Made by a program: the position numbers and the translations under genes. Shown piece by piece: positions 51,314 to 60,268 of a stretch of 64,000 bases of DNA. Source of the DNA: an uncultured Planctomycetota bacterium (lineage in GTDB: Bacteria; Planctomycetota; Phycisphaerae; UBA1845; Fen-1342); the NCBI GenBank assembly GCA_900696535.1, contig CAADGM010000236.1, positions 1-64,000 of the forward strand. The letters run 5' to 3'. Below the pieces are notes generated by a model, which saw nothing but the letters and a program-made list of their open reading frames with translations, made no database searches and was not told the DNA's origin. Each line of letters opens with the position of its first letter. Within the stretch, counting starts at the first letter, position 1.

Positions 51314-51679
51314 CCGGCCTCCACGCCGTTGCTGCGTGTGCGGGACTGCCCTCCAAGCCACGAGTGCGTATGGGCGACAGGACTCCGGCCGGCCTTGTGC
51401 CCACGTCCGGCCTCTCGCGCGCTTCACGGCGCAGACTCGCGCGCTCGCGAGAAGACCGGCACAATTCTCTGCTGATTCGCCCCCGGGCGAGGTATAGTGG
51501 GGTGAGCCGAAGGCTGCACGCAGACAGAGAGTGCGGCGCCCGCGCCGGGCGGGCCGTCGCGCCCGGGTACTTGGCTGCGCCACGAGCGCGTTGGCCGCAC
51601 GGCCGCGCACGCGGCGCCGGCTCGCGCCCTGCACGCATGCGCTGATGTGCACCACATCAATCGGTTGAGGAGGCCGAAG

Positions 51680-53635
51680 ATGAGAACCCTGGTCAGCACC
51701 TGGTTCGGTTGTGCCGCGATCAGCACCGTCCTCATGGCGACGCCGCCAGCAAGTCGGGCTCAAGCGCCGCTCGGAACCGCATTCTCGTATCAGGGGCAAC
51801 TCAAGGCAGGCGGAAGCCCGGTCGACGGGCCACACGACTTACTCTTCAGACTCTACGACGCAAGCACGGGTGGTACACAGATCGGCGTCACCCAGTGCGC
51901 GGACAACGTGAGCGTCACGGGCGGCCTCTTCACCGTGACGCTCGACTTCGGCGGGCAGTTCAGCGGCGACGAGCGCTTCCTGGAGATCGAAGTCCGGGCC
52001 GACGCCGGCCTGGGCTGCGGCAGCCTGGCGGGCTTCGTGGCGCTCGCGCCGCGCCAGCCGCTGACCGCGGTGCCGTACGCGCTGTACGCCTTCGGCGGCC
52101 CGGGCGGCGCCGGCGGCTTCTGGTCACCCAGCGGCAGCCACATCTTCAACACGAACGCGGGACGCGTGGGCATCGGCACGGACGCGCCCGAGGCGCCGTT
52201 GCACGTGTTTGGAGGCTCGGCCGGAACGGTGACGGCGCACCCCAACTCATCGGCCGCGTTCGAGCGCGGCGGCGCCAATTACCTGAGCATTCTCTCGCCG
52301 AGCGCCAGCGAGCGCGGCCTGCTGTTCGGCGACCCGGGCAGCTTCGTCAACGGCGGGATCATCTACAACAGCGGCAGCGTCCCCAATGGGTTCCAGTTCC
52401 GCACAGCGACCAACACGACACGCATGGTGATCACCGAACCGGGGAATGTCGGGATGGGTACCACCGCACCGGATTCGAGCACCAGACTGCACGCGGTCTC
52501 CGCGAGCACTGGAGTCGTCAGCGCCGTGCGAGGCGAGACCGCCAGCCCGTCGGGCACCGGCGTCGTGGGCACTGCGACCTCATCCACGGGCCTGGCGGTC
52601 GGCGTCACCGGCTCGACCTCCAGCAGCGGCGGAGTCGGCGTCATGGGTTCGACCAACGTCGCGAGCGGCGAGTGCTTTGGCGTGTGGGGGATCAACCTGA
52701 GCACGGGCGGAAGGGGTGTGTATGGGCAGTCCGTCCAGACGAGCGGCACGAACTACGGTGTTTACGGCAGCATCGCAGGCGGAGGCGGCGCTGGGGTACA
52801 TGGCGAGAACACCGGCGGTGGACCCGCCGCCGGCGTACACGGCGCCAATCTTGGTTTCAACGGCACCGGCGTCAGGGGCATTGGTGCGCGCACCGGAGTT
52901 GCGGGAGACGCGGGCAGCGCGTCCGCCGTCGGAGTGACCGGAAGTTCAACCTTCCCCGACGGCGTGGGCGTCGTCGGACTCAATGAGCCGCCGTTAGGCA
53001 ACGGCGAAGGCATCGGCGTCTACGGCCAGACCACCAGTGTCTTCGGGATCGGGGTATACGGCCTCGGAACACACCCGGTCGGTCAGTACGTCGGCGTCCG
53101 AGGCGCAACCGCAAACGCATTTGGCTACGGCGTCTTCGCGGCCGGCAACTTCGGCGCCAGCGGCACGAAGTCGTTCGTCATCGACCACCCAAGCGATCCC
53201 GAAAACAGGTACCTCAAGCACTACTGCGCCGAGGGCCCGGAGCCGCTGAACGTGTACGGCGGGGCGGCGCGGCTCGACGGCGCCGGGCGGGCGGTCGTCG
53301 AGCTGCCCGACTACTTCGCCGAAATCAACCGCGACCCGCGCATCCAGCTCACTGCCGCCGGTGCGGCCATGCCGAACCTGCACGCTTCCGAGAGCATCAA
53401 CGACAACAAGTTCGAGATTGCCGGTGGCGCACCGGGTCGGAAGGTGTATTGGGAGGTCAAGGCCGTGCGGAACGACCCCTGGGTGCGCGCGTATGGTGCC
53501 CCCGTCGATGTCCTCAAGCCGGAGCACGAGCGCGGGAAGTACCAGCGCCCGGAGCTGTACGGGCAGCCGGCCGAGCTGGGAATCGATCACCGCGCTCACT
53601 TCCGGGGGGCGAGCGCGACTTCGGCCGCGAGGTAG
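51680..53635 (+). CDS. Large secreted Gly/Val-repeat protein (tail-fibre-like)
   Basis: A 651-residue protein with a signal peptide (to about residue 28, SRAQAP), an N-terminal beta domain of about 100 residues (FSYQGQLKAGGSPVDGPHDLLFRLYD), and a long repeat region (about 265-500) in which motifs like GTGVVGTATSS, GVGVMGSTN, GVYGQS, GVHGEN recur every 15-25 residues. The last 130 residues are a globular domain (SFVIDHPSDPENRYLKHYC). The Gly-Val repeats suggest a trimeric beta-helix fibre, as in phage fibres and planctomycete surface proteins. The ribosome site GAGGAGG lies six bases before the ATG. Surface exposure is an inference. Confidence 0.85.
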   Translation: MRTLVSTWFGCAAISTVLMATPPASRAQAPLGTAFSYQGQLKAGGSPVDGPHDLLFRLYDASTGGTQIGVTQCADNVSVTGGLFTVTLDFGGQFSGDERFLEIEVRADAGLGCGSLAGFVALAPRQPLTAVPYALYAFGGPGGAGGFWSPSGSHIFNTNAGRVGIGTDAPEAPLHVFGGSAGTVTAHPNSSAAFERGGANYLSILSPSASERGLLFGDPGSFVNGGIIYNSGSVPNGFQFRTATNTTRMVITEPGNVGMGTTAPDSSTRLHAVSASTGVVSAVRGETASPSGTGVVGTATSSTGLAVGVTGSTSSSGGVGVMGSTNVASGECFGVWGINLSTGGRGVYGQSVQTSGTNYGVYGSIAGGGGAGVHGENTGGGPAAGVHGANLGFNGTGVRGIGARTGVAGDAGSASAVGVTGSSTFPDGVGVVGLNEPPLGNGEGIGVYGQTTSVFGIGVYGLGTHPVGQYVGVRGATANAFGYGVFAAGNFGASGTKSFVIDHPSDPENRYLKHYCAEGPEPLNVYGGAARLDGAGRAVVELPDYFAEINRDPRIQLTAAGAAMPNLHASESINDNKFEIAGGAPGRKVYWEVKAVRNDPWVRAYGAPVDVLKPEHERGKYQRPELYGQPAELGIDHRAHFRGASATSAAR

Positions 53636-53937
53636 CCCGCAGCGGCTCCGACGGCGAGAGCATGCCGCGCGGCCAGTGAGCCCGCGACGGTCGCGGCGGC
53701 CGTCACGCGGTCGTCGGTTGCCTGTCGCGAGCGACTCCAGCTTAATAGAGTGCGCGGGGTGATCCGTTATGCTACGGTTAGTGCAGCCTGTGACCGTGCG
53801 ACAAGTCGCCGTGAGCCGCTGCGCTACAGGACCGGTGCCACCGTGATCGGGACTCCCACTTTCGCGGGGATGACGGTGCTGGACCTCCGAGGCGGACCGG
53901 GCGCTCGGTCACGAATTTCCGCCCACCGCCTCAACGC
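53636..53937. other. Gap with possible promoter before the methyltransferase gene
   Basis: About 300 bases with TTGCCT at 53718-53723 and TTAATA at 53742-53747, an 18-base spacing that could be a promoter. It contains the REP-like partial repeat at 53847-53875 and no credible gene. Confidence 0.4.
53847..53875. repeat. Third, partial REP-like copy
   Basis: GACTCCCACTTTCGCGGGGATGACG resembles the right arm of the repeat pair at 51087-51190 (CTGGATTCCCGC...GCGGGAATGACG), with several changes in the stem. Confidence 0.55.
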
Positions 53938-54681
53938 ATGGACCCAACCATGAACCCCTGGCAGCAGTTCTTCGATCAATTCGCCACCCGCTACGATGAC
54001 GAGGTTTTCACGAAGAACACCGACGCGGAAGTCGAGTTCATCATTGCGCACGCCACTCCGCCGCCCGGCGGCGCCATCCTTGACCTGGGCTGCGGCACGG
54101 GGCGTCACAGTGTCGCATTGAGCCGGCGCGGCTACCGTGTCACCGGCGTGGACATCTCGGCGGGCATGCTCACCGTCGCAGCACAGCGCGCGGAGCGCGC
54201 CGGGGTGCAGGTCGAGCTTGTCCGCGCGGACGCCGCCGCTTTCGCCCGCCCGGCGTCCTTCGACGCAGCCATCTGTCTGTGCGAAGGCGCGATGTGCCTG
54301 CTCAGCCGCGACGACGACCCGATGCAGCGCGACACGACGATCCTCCGCAACATCCACACCTCGCTCAGGCCGGGCGGCGCGCTGATCCTGAACGTGCTCA
54401 GCGCGCTGCGCATCATCCGGGCCGCCACGGAGCGCGACATCGCCGACGGCAAGTTCGACCCGCTGACCATGACCCAGCGAAGCGACGTCTCGAGCCTGGT
54501 GCCGGACGCGCCGATCGCCGGCGAGCTGCGCGAACGCTATTACACCGCTCCCGAGCTGCACCGCATGGCGACCGAAGCGGGCTTCCGTGTGTCGCGGATC
54601 TACGGCGGCACCGCGGGCAACTGGGGCCTGCGCCCGATCAGCCTGGACGACTACGAGTTGATGTTGATCGCGACGAAGTGA
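53938..54681 (+). CDS. Class I SAM-dependent methyltransferase
   Basis: A 247-residue Rossmann methyltransferase: motif I ILDLGCGTGRHSVAL (about 46-60), GVDISAGMLTVA, the post-II FDAAICLCEGAMCLL and LRPGGALILNV. It is in the UbiE/small molecule class, and the substrate is unknown. There is no ribosome site before ATG 53938 or ATG 53950; start choice is weak. It stands alone. Confidence 0.88.
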   Translation: MDPTMNPWQQFFDQFATRYDDEVFTKNTDAEVEFIIAHATPPPGGAILDLGCGTGRHSVALSRRGYRVTGVDISAGMLTVAAQRAERAGVQVELVRADAAAFARPASFDAAICLCEGAMCLLSRDDDPMQRDTTILRNIHTSLRPGGALILNVLSALRIIRAATERDIADGKFDPLTMTQRSDVSSLVPDAPIAGELRERYYTAPELHRMATEAGFRVSRIYGGTAGNWGLRPISLDDYELMLIATK

Positions 54682-54784
54682 CGCCCGCGTCCCTGCACGC
54701 CGCGCCGCGGTCCTCAAGCCCGGCACGCACACCGCGCCCAACGTGCACAACATCGGCCAGAGGCCGGTGCCCAAAGCGAAGGAC

Positions 54785-54856
54785 GATCCCCCAAGCTGAG
54801 GCCGGGCCCCCAAACTGAGAGCCCCCCAAGGCCAACGCCAGTCCCCCAGGCTCAGC
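54785..54856 (+). repeat. Short tandem repeat, CCCCCAAGCTGAG-like units
   Basis: Four diverged units, starting GATCCCCCAAGCTGAG, GCCCCCAAACTGAG, GCCCCCCAAGGCC and GTCCCCCAGGCTCAG, of 15-20 bases each. They lie between the methyltransferase gene and the baeRF3-like gene. No function is evident. Confidence 0.55.
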
Positions 54857-54928
54857 CGCCGCGGTACACTGCGAGCCTGGCGCGGCGGGCCGGGCCGCGC
54901 ACCGGTCCGCACCGGTGAGGAGAAAGCC

Positions 54929-56071
54929 GTGCAACAGCTCACAAGCGCGATCGTGGCCGAACTCCTGGCGGCCCACGCCCCGCCCTGCATTTCGCTGTAC
55001 CAGCCGACGCACCGGCGCCGCCCCGATACGGCCCAGGATCCCGTCCGCTTCCGCAACCTGCTCGCGGAGATCGAGAAGTCGCTGCGGCAGAAGTACCCCG
55101 GCCGGGACATCGCGGCCCTGCTCACCCCGCTGCGCGCCTACGAGCGCGACTCGCGCTTCTGGGACCGACAGCTCGACGGGCTGGCCATGTTCGCCTCGTC
55201 GGGCGTGCTGCGCCTGGTGCAATTGCAGCGCCCGGTGCCGGCCCGTGCGATCGTCGCGGACAACTTCCACCTCAAGCCGCTGCTGCGCATCCTCCAGTCG
55301 GCCGACCGCTTCCGCGTGCTGTGCCTGAGCCGCGAGCTGGTGGCGCTCTACCAGGGCAACCGCGACGCGCTCGACCCGCTCGATCTCGGCGACGTGCCGC
55401 GCAGCCTGGTCGACGCACTCGGCGAGGAGCGAACCGAGCCGCACCTGACCGTCTCCTCCTACGGCGGCGCCGGCGGCCCGGGCATGCACCACGGCCACGG
55501 CTCGAAGAAGGACGAGGACGACATCGACCTGGAGCGCTACTTTCGCGTCGTCGACCGGGCGCTCATCAAGCACCTCGGCGCCGGCCCGGGGCTGCCGATC
55601 GTGCTGGCCGCCCTGCCGCACCACCAGGCGGTCTTTCGGCGCGTCAGCAAGCTGCCGCAACTGGTCGCCGCGGGGATCGATGCGCATCCCGAGAGCCTGG
55701 ACGCCGACCGTTTGCGGGCCGCGGCGTGGAAGCTCTTCGAGCCGGAGTACCAATCGCGCCTGGCGGCGACCGTGGAGCGCTACCGCCTGGCCAGGTCGCG
55801 CGGCGCCGGGTCGGACGACATTGCGCAGCTCGGCCCCGCGGCCGTGCAGGGGCGGGTGGAGCTGCTGCTCGTGACCGAGGAGCACCACGTGCCCGGCCGG
55901 CTCGATCCGGCCACCGGCGAGGTCACCTACGGCGCCGGCGCGGACCCGGAGCTGGACGACGTGCTCGATGATCTTGCGGAGCACGTGCTTCGCAAGGGCG
56001 GGCAGGTGTACGTCGTGCCGGCCCCGATGGCCCCGTCCGAGACCGGCGCGGCGGCGGTATTTCGGTTCTGA
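54929..56071 (+). CDS. Bacterial archaeo-eukaryotic release-factor-like protein (baeRF3 group)
   Basis: A 380-residue protein resembling the baeRF3 family, bacterial relatives of archaeal/eukaryotic eRF1. Features are an N-terminal region with CISLYQPTHRR, a central FHLKPLLRILQSADRFRVLCLSRE, and a C-terminal part with HHQAVFRRVSKLPQLV, VDDVLDDLAEHVLRKGGQVYVVPAPMAPS. The GGQ near the C-terminus differs in position from the eRF1 peptidyl-hydrolysis GGQ, so it may not act as such. A His/Gly/Lys-rich linker at about 190-200 (GMHHGHGSKK) is distinctive. baeRF proteins are proposed ribosome-rescue or hydrolase factors, not proven. GTG start with GAGGAG six bases upstream. Confidence 0.83.
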   Translation: MQQLTSAIVAELLAAHAPPCISLYQPTHRRRPDTAQDPVRFRNLLAEIEKSLRQKYPGRDIAALLTPLRAYERDSRFWDRQLDGLAMFASSGVLRLVQLQRPVPARAIVADNFHLKPLLRILQSADRFRVLCLSRELVALYQGNRDALDPLDLGDVPRSLVDALGEERTEPHLTVSSYGGAGGPGMHHGHGSKKDEDDIDLERYFRVVDRALIKHLGAGPGLPIVLAALPHHQAVFRRVSKLPQLVAAGIDAHPESLDADRLRAAAWKLFEPEYQSRLAATVERYRLARSRGAGSDDIAQLGPAAVQGRVELLLVTEEHHVPGRLDPATGEVTYGAGADPELDDVLDDLAEHVLRKGGQVYVVPAPMAPSETGAAAVFRF

Positions 56072-56132
56072 GCCTGGGCCAGCCTCCCCTCCCGTCGCCG
56101 GCCGCTTCCCTTCGCCTGCCCCGTCGCATCGC

Positions 56133-56168
56133 CTCCCCCTCCCTTCAGGGGAGGGGTTGGGGGAGGGT
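56133..56168. repeat. CCCTCCC/GGGGAGGGG intergenic palindrome, copy 2
   Basis: CCCCTCCC, TTCA, GGGGAGGGG followed by TTGGGGGAGGG. It has the same design as 34670-34700 in the opposite orientation. It lies after the baeRF3-like gene; no other feature is seen in 56072-56344. Confidence 0.6.
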
Positions 56169-56344
56169 TGAACTCACGGACTTGAACGAGACGCCGGCTC
56201 TTCTGGTCATACATGTCCGCGTGTTGAAGTCAGCTCCAGACCGTCGATGACTCTTCGCGCGCGGCAGGATCGCCAGTGCCGAGCCCGGCACGCGTCATCG
56301 TACGAGGGCGTGAGATGATGGCCTCCGCGTCGCGCCCGCGCTCG

Positions 56345-56701
56345 TTACGCCCCTTCTTCGGGTGCTTCGCTCCGCGGTGCGGCGGGGCGGGCCGGCGAGC
56401 GCTCGGCCGTGTCCGCCGGTCGCTCCAACACGGGGGCCAGGAGCCGCTTCGTGTGAGTGTAGCGCTGCCAGCCTCGCAACGTCACCAGCACGCCGGCCGC
56501 GATGATGACCACGCCGGCGATCTGGATCCAGCTCGACGTGAAGAACTTGATGCCCGTGCCGCCCACGACCACCAGCGCCAGGGCCGTGCGCGCGTAAGCG
56601 AGCAGCGTTCGCTCGTTGGCGAGCGTGGTCCGGTCGATGGCGAGATAGTCCCGAAGCGTGAGCTCCTGCTCGCGGAACTGGCTGTATGGCCCGCGTCGCA
56701 C
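56345..56701 (-). CDS. DUF202 (YidH-like) membrane protein
   Basis: A 118-residue protein of the DUF202 family: DYLAIDRTTLANERTLLAYARTALAL is the signature, with two membrane helices (about 42-60 and 68-86) and a short C-terminal tail. The family has no proven function. The GTG start at 56701 has GAGAGGG seven bases upstream; a longer form starts at 56746. It is downstream of clpB on the same strand, 220 bases away, so co-transcription is possible but not shown. Confidence 0.85.
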   Translation of the reverse strand: MRRGPYSQFREQELTLRDYLAIDRTTLANERTLLAYARTALALVVVGGTGIKFFTSSWIQIAGVVIIAAGVLVTLRGWQRYTHTKRLLAPVLERPADTAERSPARPAAPRSEAPEEGA

Positions 56702-56921
56702 TCGAACGCCCTCTCTTTCGCTCGGCCCGCGTCGCACCGGGCGCACCTTTGCGCCGCGCTTCGCTTCGCCCCCAACACGCGGCTCGCACCCGGTCGCGCC
56801 GCGCTATCGTGGCCGGCCGAACCCGGCGCGAGACCGACTGGAGGACTATCGTTCGGGCACTCCGCCACCGCAAGTGACCGGGCTGGACCGCGAACGGCTG
56901 CCGCTCGAGCCGGGAGCGGCA

Positions 56922-59705
56922 CTACCGCTCACGCTTCCGCATCACATACCCGTCGCCGCTGGCATCCACCTCGATCGCGTCGCCGGCGGCGAACTCGCCC
57001 GCCAGGATCCGCCTCGCCAGCGGGTTCTCGAGCTGCTGCTGGATGAGCCGCTTGAGCGGGCGGGCGCCGTACACCGGGTCGTAGCCGTCGCGGGCGAGTT
57101 GGTCCCGGGCGGCGTCCGTCAGCGCGAGCGTAATCTGCTGCTGCGCCAGCCGCGTCTGCATGTGCCGCACGAGGATGTCCACGATCTGCCGCAGGTGGTC
57201 GCGGCCCAGGCGGTGGAAGATCACCACTTCGTCGATGCGATTGAGGAACTCGGGGCGGAAGTGTCGCTTGAGCTCCTCCCTGACCAGCGCTTCGACCTCG
57301 ACATCGACCGCGGCCGTGGCTCCCGTTTCCCGGTTCCCGGTTCCCTGTTCCCTGCTCCCCGCTCCCTTCGTGCCTCCGTGCCTTCGTGCCTCCGTGCCTG
57401 CGCCCCCGTGTGCCTCCGTGCCTGCGCTCCTTCGCCCCTCCGCCCCTCCGCTCCTCCGGTCCTCCTCCCCCAGGGCCGCAATATGCTGACTCCCGATGTT
57501 GCTCGTCATCGCGATGATCGTGTTGCGGAAGTCCGCCGTGCGGCCCTGGCCGTCCGTGAGCCGGCCGTCGTCGAGTACCTGGAGCAACACGTTGAACACG
57601 TCGCGGTGGGCCTTCTCGATCTCGTCGAGCAGGATCACGCAGTACGGCCGGCGGTGCACGGCCTCCGTCAGCCGCCCGCCCTCCTCGTAGCCGACGTAGC
57701 CCGGCGGCGCCCCGATGAGCCGGGCCACGGAGTGTTGCTCCATGAACTCACTCATGTCGATGCGCACGAACGCGGCCTCGTCGTCGAAGAGGAACTCGGC
57801 CAGGGCCTTGCACAGCTCCGTCTTGCCGACGCCCGTTGGCCCCAGGAAGAGGAACGACCCCACCGGGCGGTTCGGGTCGCTCAGCCCGGCCCGCGCGCGG
57901 CGCACCGCGTCCGAGACCGCGCGGATTGCCTCGTCCTGACCTACGACGCGCTCGTGCAGGCGATCCTCCATGCGCAGCAGCTTCTCCTTCTCGCCCTCCA
58001 GCAGCCGCGCGACCGGCACGCCGGTCCACTTGCTGACCACCTCGGCCACCTCGTCCGCGGTGACCTCCTCGCGCAGCAGGCCCCCACCGCCGGCGTGCAG
58101 CGCTGCCAGCTTCGCTTCGCGCTCCCGAAGCTCCTTCTCCAGCCCCGGCAGCTCGCCATAGCGGATGCGGGCCGCGGCCTCCAGGTTGCCGCGGCGCGTG
58201 GCCTCGTCCAGCTCGCTCTTCTTCCGCTCCAGCTCGACCTTGAGCGACTTGATGGCCTCAATCGCGCCCTTCTCGGCCTCCCACTGGGCCGTCAGGCGCG
58301 TGTTGCTCTCCTGGAGCTCGGCCAGCTCGCGCTGGTTGAGCTCGAGCTGACGCTTGCTGGCCTCGTCGCGCTCCTTCTTGAGCGCCTCCTGCTCGATCTG
58401 GAGCTGCGTGATCTTGCGGCGGATCTCGTCGAGTTCCTGCGGCAGCGAGTCGTTCTCGATACGCAGCCGGCTGGCGGCCTCGTCGACCAGGTCGATGGCC
58501 TTGTCGGGGAGCTGGCGGTCCGGGATGTAGCGATGCGAGAGCGTCGCGGCCGCGACAAGGGCCGCGTCCTGGATGCGCACGCCGTGATGCGCGTCGTAGC
58601 GCGGCTTGAGCCCGCGGAGGATCGCGATGGTGTCCTCGACGCTGGGCTGGCCGACGTAAACCGGCTGGAAGCGGCGCTCGAGCGCCTTGTCCTTCTCGAC
58701 GTGCTTGCGGTACTCCTCGAGCGTGGTCGCCCCGATGCAGCGGAGCTCGCCGCGCGCCAGCGCGGGCTTGAGCAGATTGCCCGCGTCCGGCGAGCCCTCC
58801 GCCTTGCCCGCGCCGACGATCAGGTGCAGTTCGTCGATGAACAGGATGACCTGGCCCTGCGAGTCGACCACGGCCCGCACCACGGCCTTGAGCCGCTCCT
58901 CGAACTCGCCGCGGTACTTGGCCCCCGCGATGAGCGCGCCCATGTCGAGCGCAATCAGCCTCTTGTCCTTCAGCGCCTGGGGCACGTCACCCGCGAGGAT
59001 CCGCTGCGCCAGCCCCTCCACGATCGCGGTCTTGCCCACCCCCGCCTCGCCGATCAGCACCGGGTTGTTCTTGGTCCGGCGCGCCAACACCTGCATGCAA
59101 CGGCGGATTTCCTCGTCACGCCCGATGACCGGGTCCAGCTTGCCCTGGCGGGCCATCTCCACGAGGTCGCGCCCGTACCGCTTGAGCGGCTCGTAAGTCG
59201 ACTCCGGGTCCTGCGACGTGATCGGTTGATTGCCACGGACTTCGCGCAGCGCGGCGAGCACATCCTCGCGCTTCACAGCGCACAGCCGCAGGATTTCCTT
59301 CGCCTCGCTCTCGACCTCGGTCAACGCCAGCAGCAGGTGCTCCGTCGAAACGTACTGGTCCTTCATGCGGGCGGCTTCGCGCTCCGCCTGCTGGAAGACG
59401 TCCATGAGCTTGCGATGCGCGCCGAGCGAGCCGCCGCTCTGCTGCGGCAGGCGCCGCAGGTCCGCCGCACACATGCTCCGCACGCGATCGACCGGCGCGC
59501 CGATCTTCTCCAGGATGGGCGCGACGATCCCGCCGTCGTCGTCGGCCGCCCCCGGGCCAGCGGCCACGCCCCGCGCGTCGCCGCTACCGATCAACGCCGC
59601 CAACAGGTGCAGTGGCGTGACCTCCGGATGCCCGGCGGACGAGGCGAGCTGCTGTGCTCGCTGGACGGCCTCCGCGGCCTTGATCGTCAACTTGTCAAAC
59701 TGCAT
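56922..59705 (-). CDS. clpB: ATP-dependent disaggregase ClpB, with repeat-derived insertion in AAA2
   Basis: ClpB (Hsp104) is a hexameric disaggregase working with DnaK. The 927-residue protein has the N domain, first AAA+ module ([31 protein letters not shown]), a long middle coiled-coil domain (about 400-530), and a second AAA+ module ([38 protein letters not shown] and later [12 protein letters not shown]). The protein is about 70 residues longer than E. coli ClpB. Most of the excess is a Gly/Arg/Glu insertion (about 748-796) encoded by tandem repeats; it lies between sensor 1 and the EFLNRIDE helix. The start ATG at 59705 has GAGAGGAA upstream. Confidence 0.96.
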   Translation of the reverse strand: MQFDKLTIKAAEAVQRAQQLASSAGHPEVTPLHLLAALIGSGDARGVAAGPGAADDDGGIVAPILEKIGAPVDRVRSMCAADLRRLPQQSGGSLGAHRKLMDVFQQAEREAARMKDQYVSTEHLLLALTEVESEAKEILRLCAVKREDVLAALREVRGNQPITSQDPESTYEPLKRYGRDLVEMARQGKLDPVIGRDEEIRRCMQVLARRTKNNPVLIGEAGVGKTAIVEGLAQRILAGDVPQALKDKRLIALDMGALIAGAKYRGEFEERLKAVVRAVVDSQGQVILFIDELHLIVGAGKAEGSPDAGNLLKPALARGELRCIGATTLEEYRKHVEKDKALERRFQPVYVGQPSVEDTIAILRGLKPRYDAHHGVRIQDAALVAAATLSHRYIPDRQLPDKAIDLVDEAASRLRIENDSLPQELDEIRRKITQLQIEQEALKKERDEASKRQLELNQRELAELQESNTRLTAQWEAEKGAIEAIKSLKVELERKKSELDEATRRGNLEAAARIRYGELPGLEKELREREAKLAALHAGGGGLLREEVTADEVAEVVSKWTGVPVARLLEGEKEKLLRMEDRLHERVVGQDEAIRAVSDAVRRARAGLSDPNRPVGSFLFLGPTGVGKTELCKALAEFLFDDEAAFVRIDMSEFMEQHSVARLIGAPPGYVGYEEGGRLTEAVHRRPYCVILLDEIEKAHRDVFNVLLQVLDDGRLTDGQGRTADFRNTIIAMTSNIGSQHIAALGEEDRRSGGAEGRRSAGTEAHGGAGTEARRHGGTKGAGSREQGTGNRETGATAAVDVEVEALVREELKRHFRPEFLNRIDEVVIFHRLGRDHLRQIVDILVRHMQTRLAQQQITLALTDAARDQLARDGYDPVYGARPLKRLIQQQLENPLARRILAGEFAAGDAIEVDASGDGYVMRKRER
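57320..57464 (-). repeat. Octamer/heptamer repeat array inside clpB
   Basis: On the coding strand twelve octamers (GAGGACCG, GAGGAGCG, GAGGGGCG, GAGGGGCG, AAGGAGCG, CAGGCACG, GAGGCACA, CGGGGGCG, CAGGCACG, GAGGCACG, AAGGCACG, GAGGCACG) are followed by seven heptamers (AAGGGAG, CGGGGAG, CAGGGAA, CAGGGAA, CCGGGAA, CCGGGAA, ACGGGAG). The frame stays open through the array. It is the same repeat family as that at the trpB end. Confidence 0.9.
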
Positions 59706-59823
59706 CGCAGATTCCTCTCTGGGCCGACGACCGGCACGCCGACGGCTCACGCCGCCCGTCGATGCACGCCGCGTGCCGGCAGACGCTGGGCGCACTTCGA
59801 CTCCGCACCATGATCGCAACTGC

Positions 59824-59865
59824 TTTTCCGGAAAACGGTTACACAACAACGAGGCTTCCAGAAAA
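59824..59865 (-). promoter_or_regulatory. Candidate operator: TTTTCCGGAAAA palindrome and a half-copy upstream of clpB
   Basis: A perfect 12-base palindrome TTTTCCGGAAAA (59824-59835) and a related CTTCCAGAAAAG (59854-59865) lie 119-160 bases before clpB in an AT-rich island. They may bind a regulator of clpB. The rest of the 59706-60268 gap has no gene or promoter that I can support. Confidence 0.4.
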
Positions 59866-60268
59866 GTCCAGTCCGCGCGTCAATCTGACACCCGCGGCAG
59901 GCAGCGCCCCCACGCCCGCGAGACCACGAAACATGCAGCCAGCGGCGGCGCCTGCCCCCCTCGCAGCTCGCTCGCCCGAAGATCGTGTCAAACGGCGGGC
60001 TGTGCAGTCTATTCCCTGACGAATCGCTGGCCCGGGGAACGCGAAACGGCTGCCTGCCCCCCGTCCGGGGGGGCAGGCGCGGCCCACGGCAGTGGTCCCC
60101 GCGCCGGTGCTGCTGTTGATACGAGGAGCCCTGTCACGGGAGCCCCGGGCGCGGGCCGCCTGACAAGCGGTCCCGCCCTCCCGGCTTCCCGACTGGAGCC
60201 GCCCCGAACCGGTCCCTCATCGGCCGCCCCCGGCCCGACTCTGCGTGGAGCGGGACGTGGGGCGTGCT

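Noticed and set aside
53824-55125. A minus-strand frame across the methyltransferase and baeRF3 start.
   Set aside because: It crosses two well-supported plus-strand genes and repeat DNA, with shadow composition.
56658-59813. A long open frame on the plus strand opposite clpB (over 1000 codons).
   Set aside because: It is a shadow of clpB in GC-rich DNA: Arg/Leu/His-biased composition, no homology and no ribosome site. The minus strand shows a clear ClpB.
59854-59865. Resemblance of TTCCAGAA to the eukaryotic heat-shock element.
   Set aside because: Bacteria do not use HSF, so the match is most likely coincidental; I only kept the palindrome as a candidate operator.
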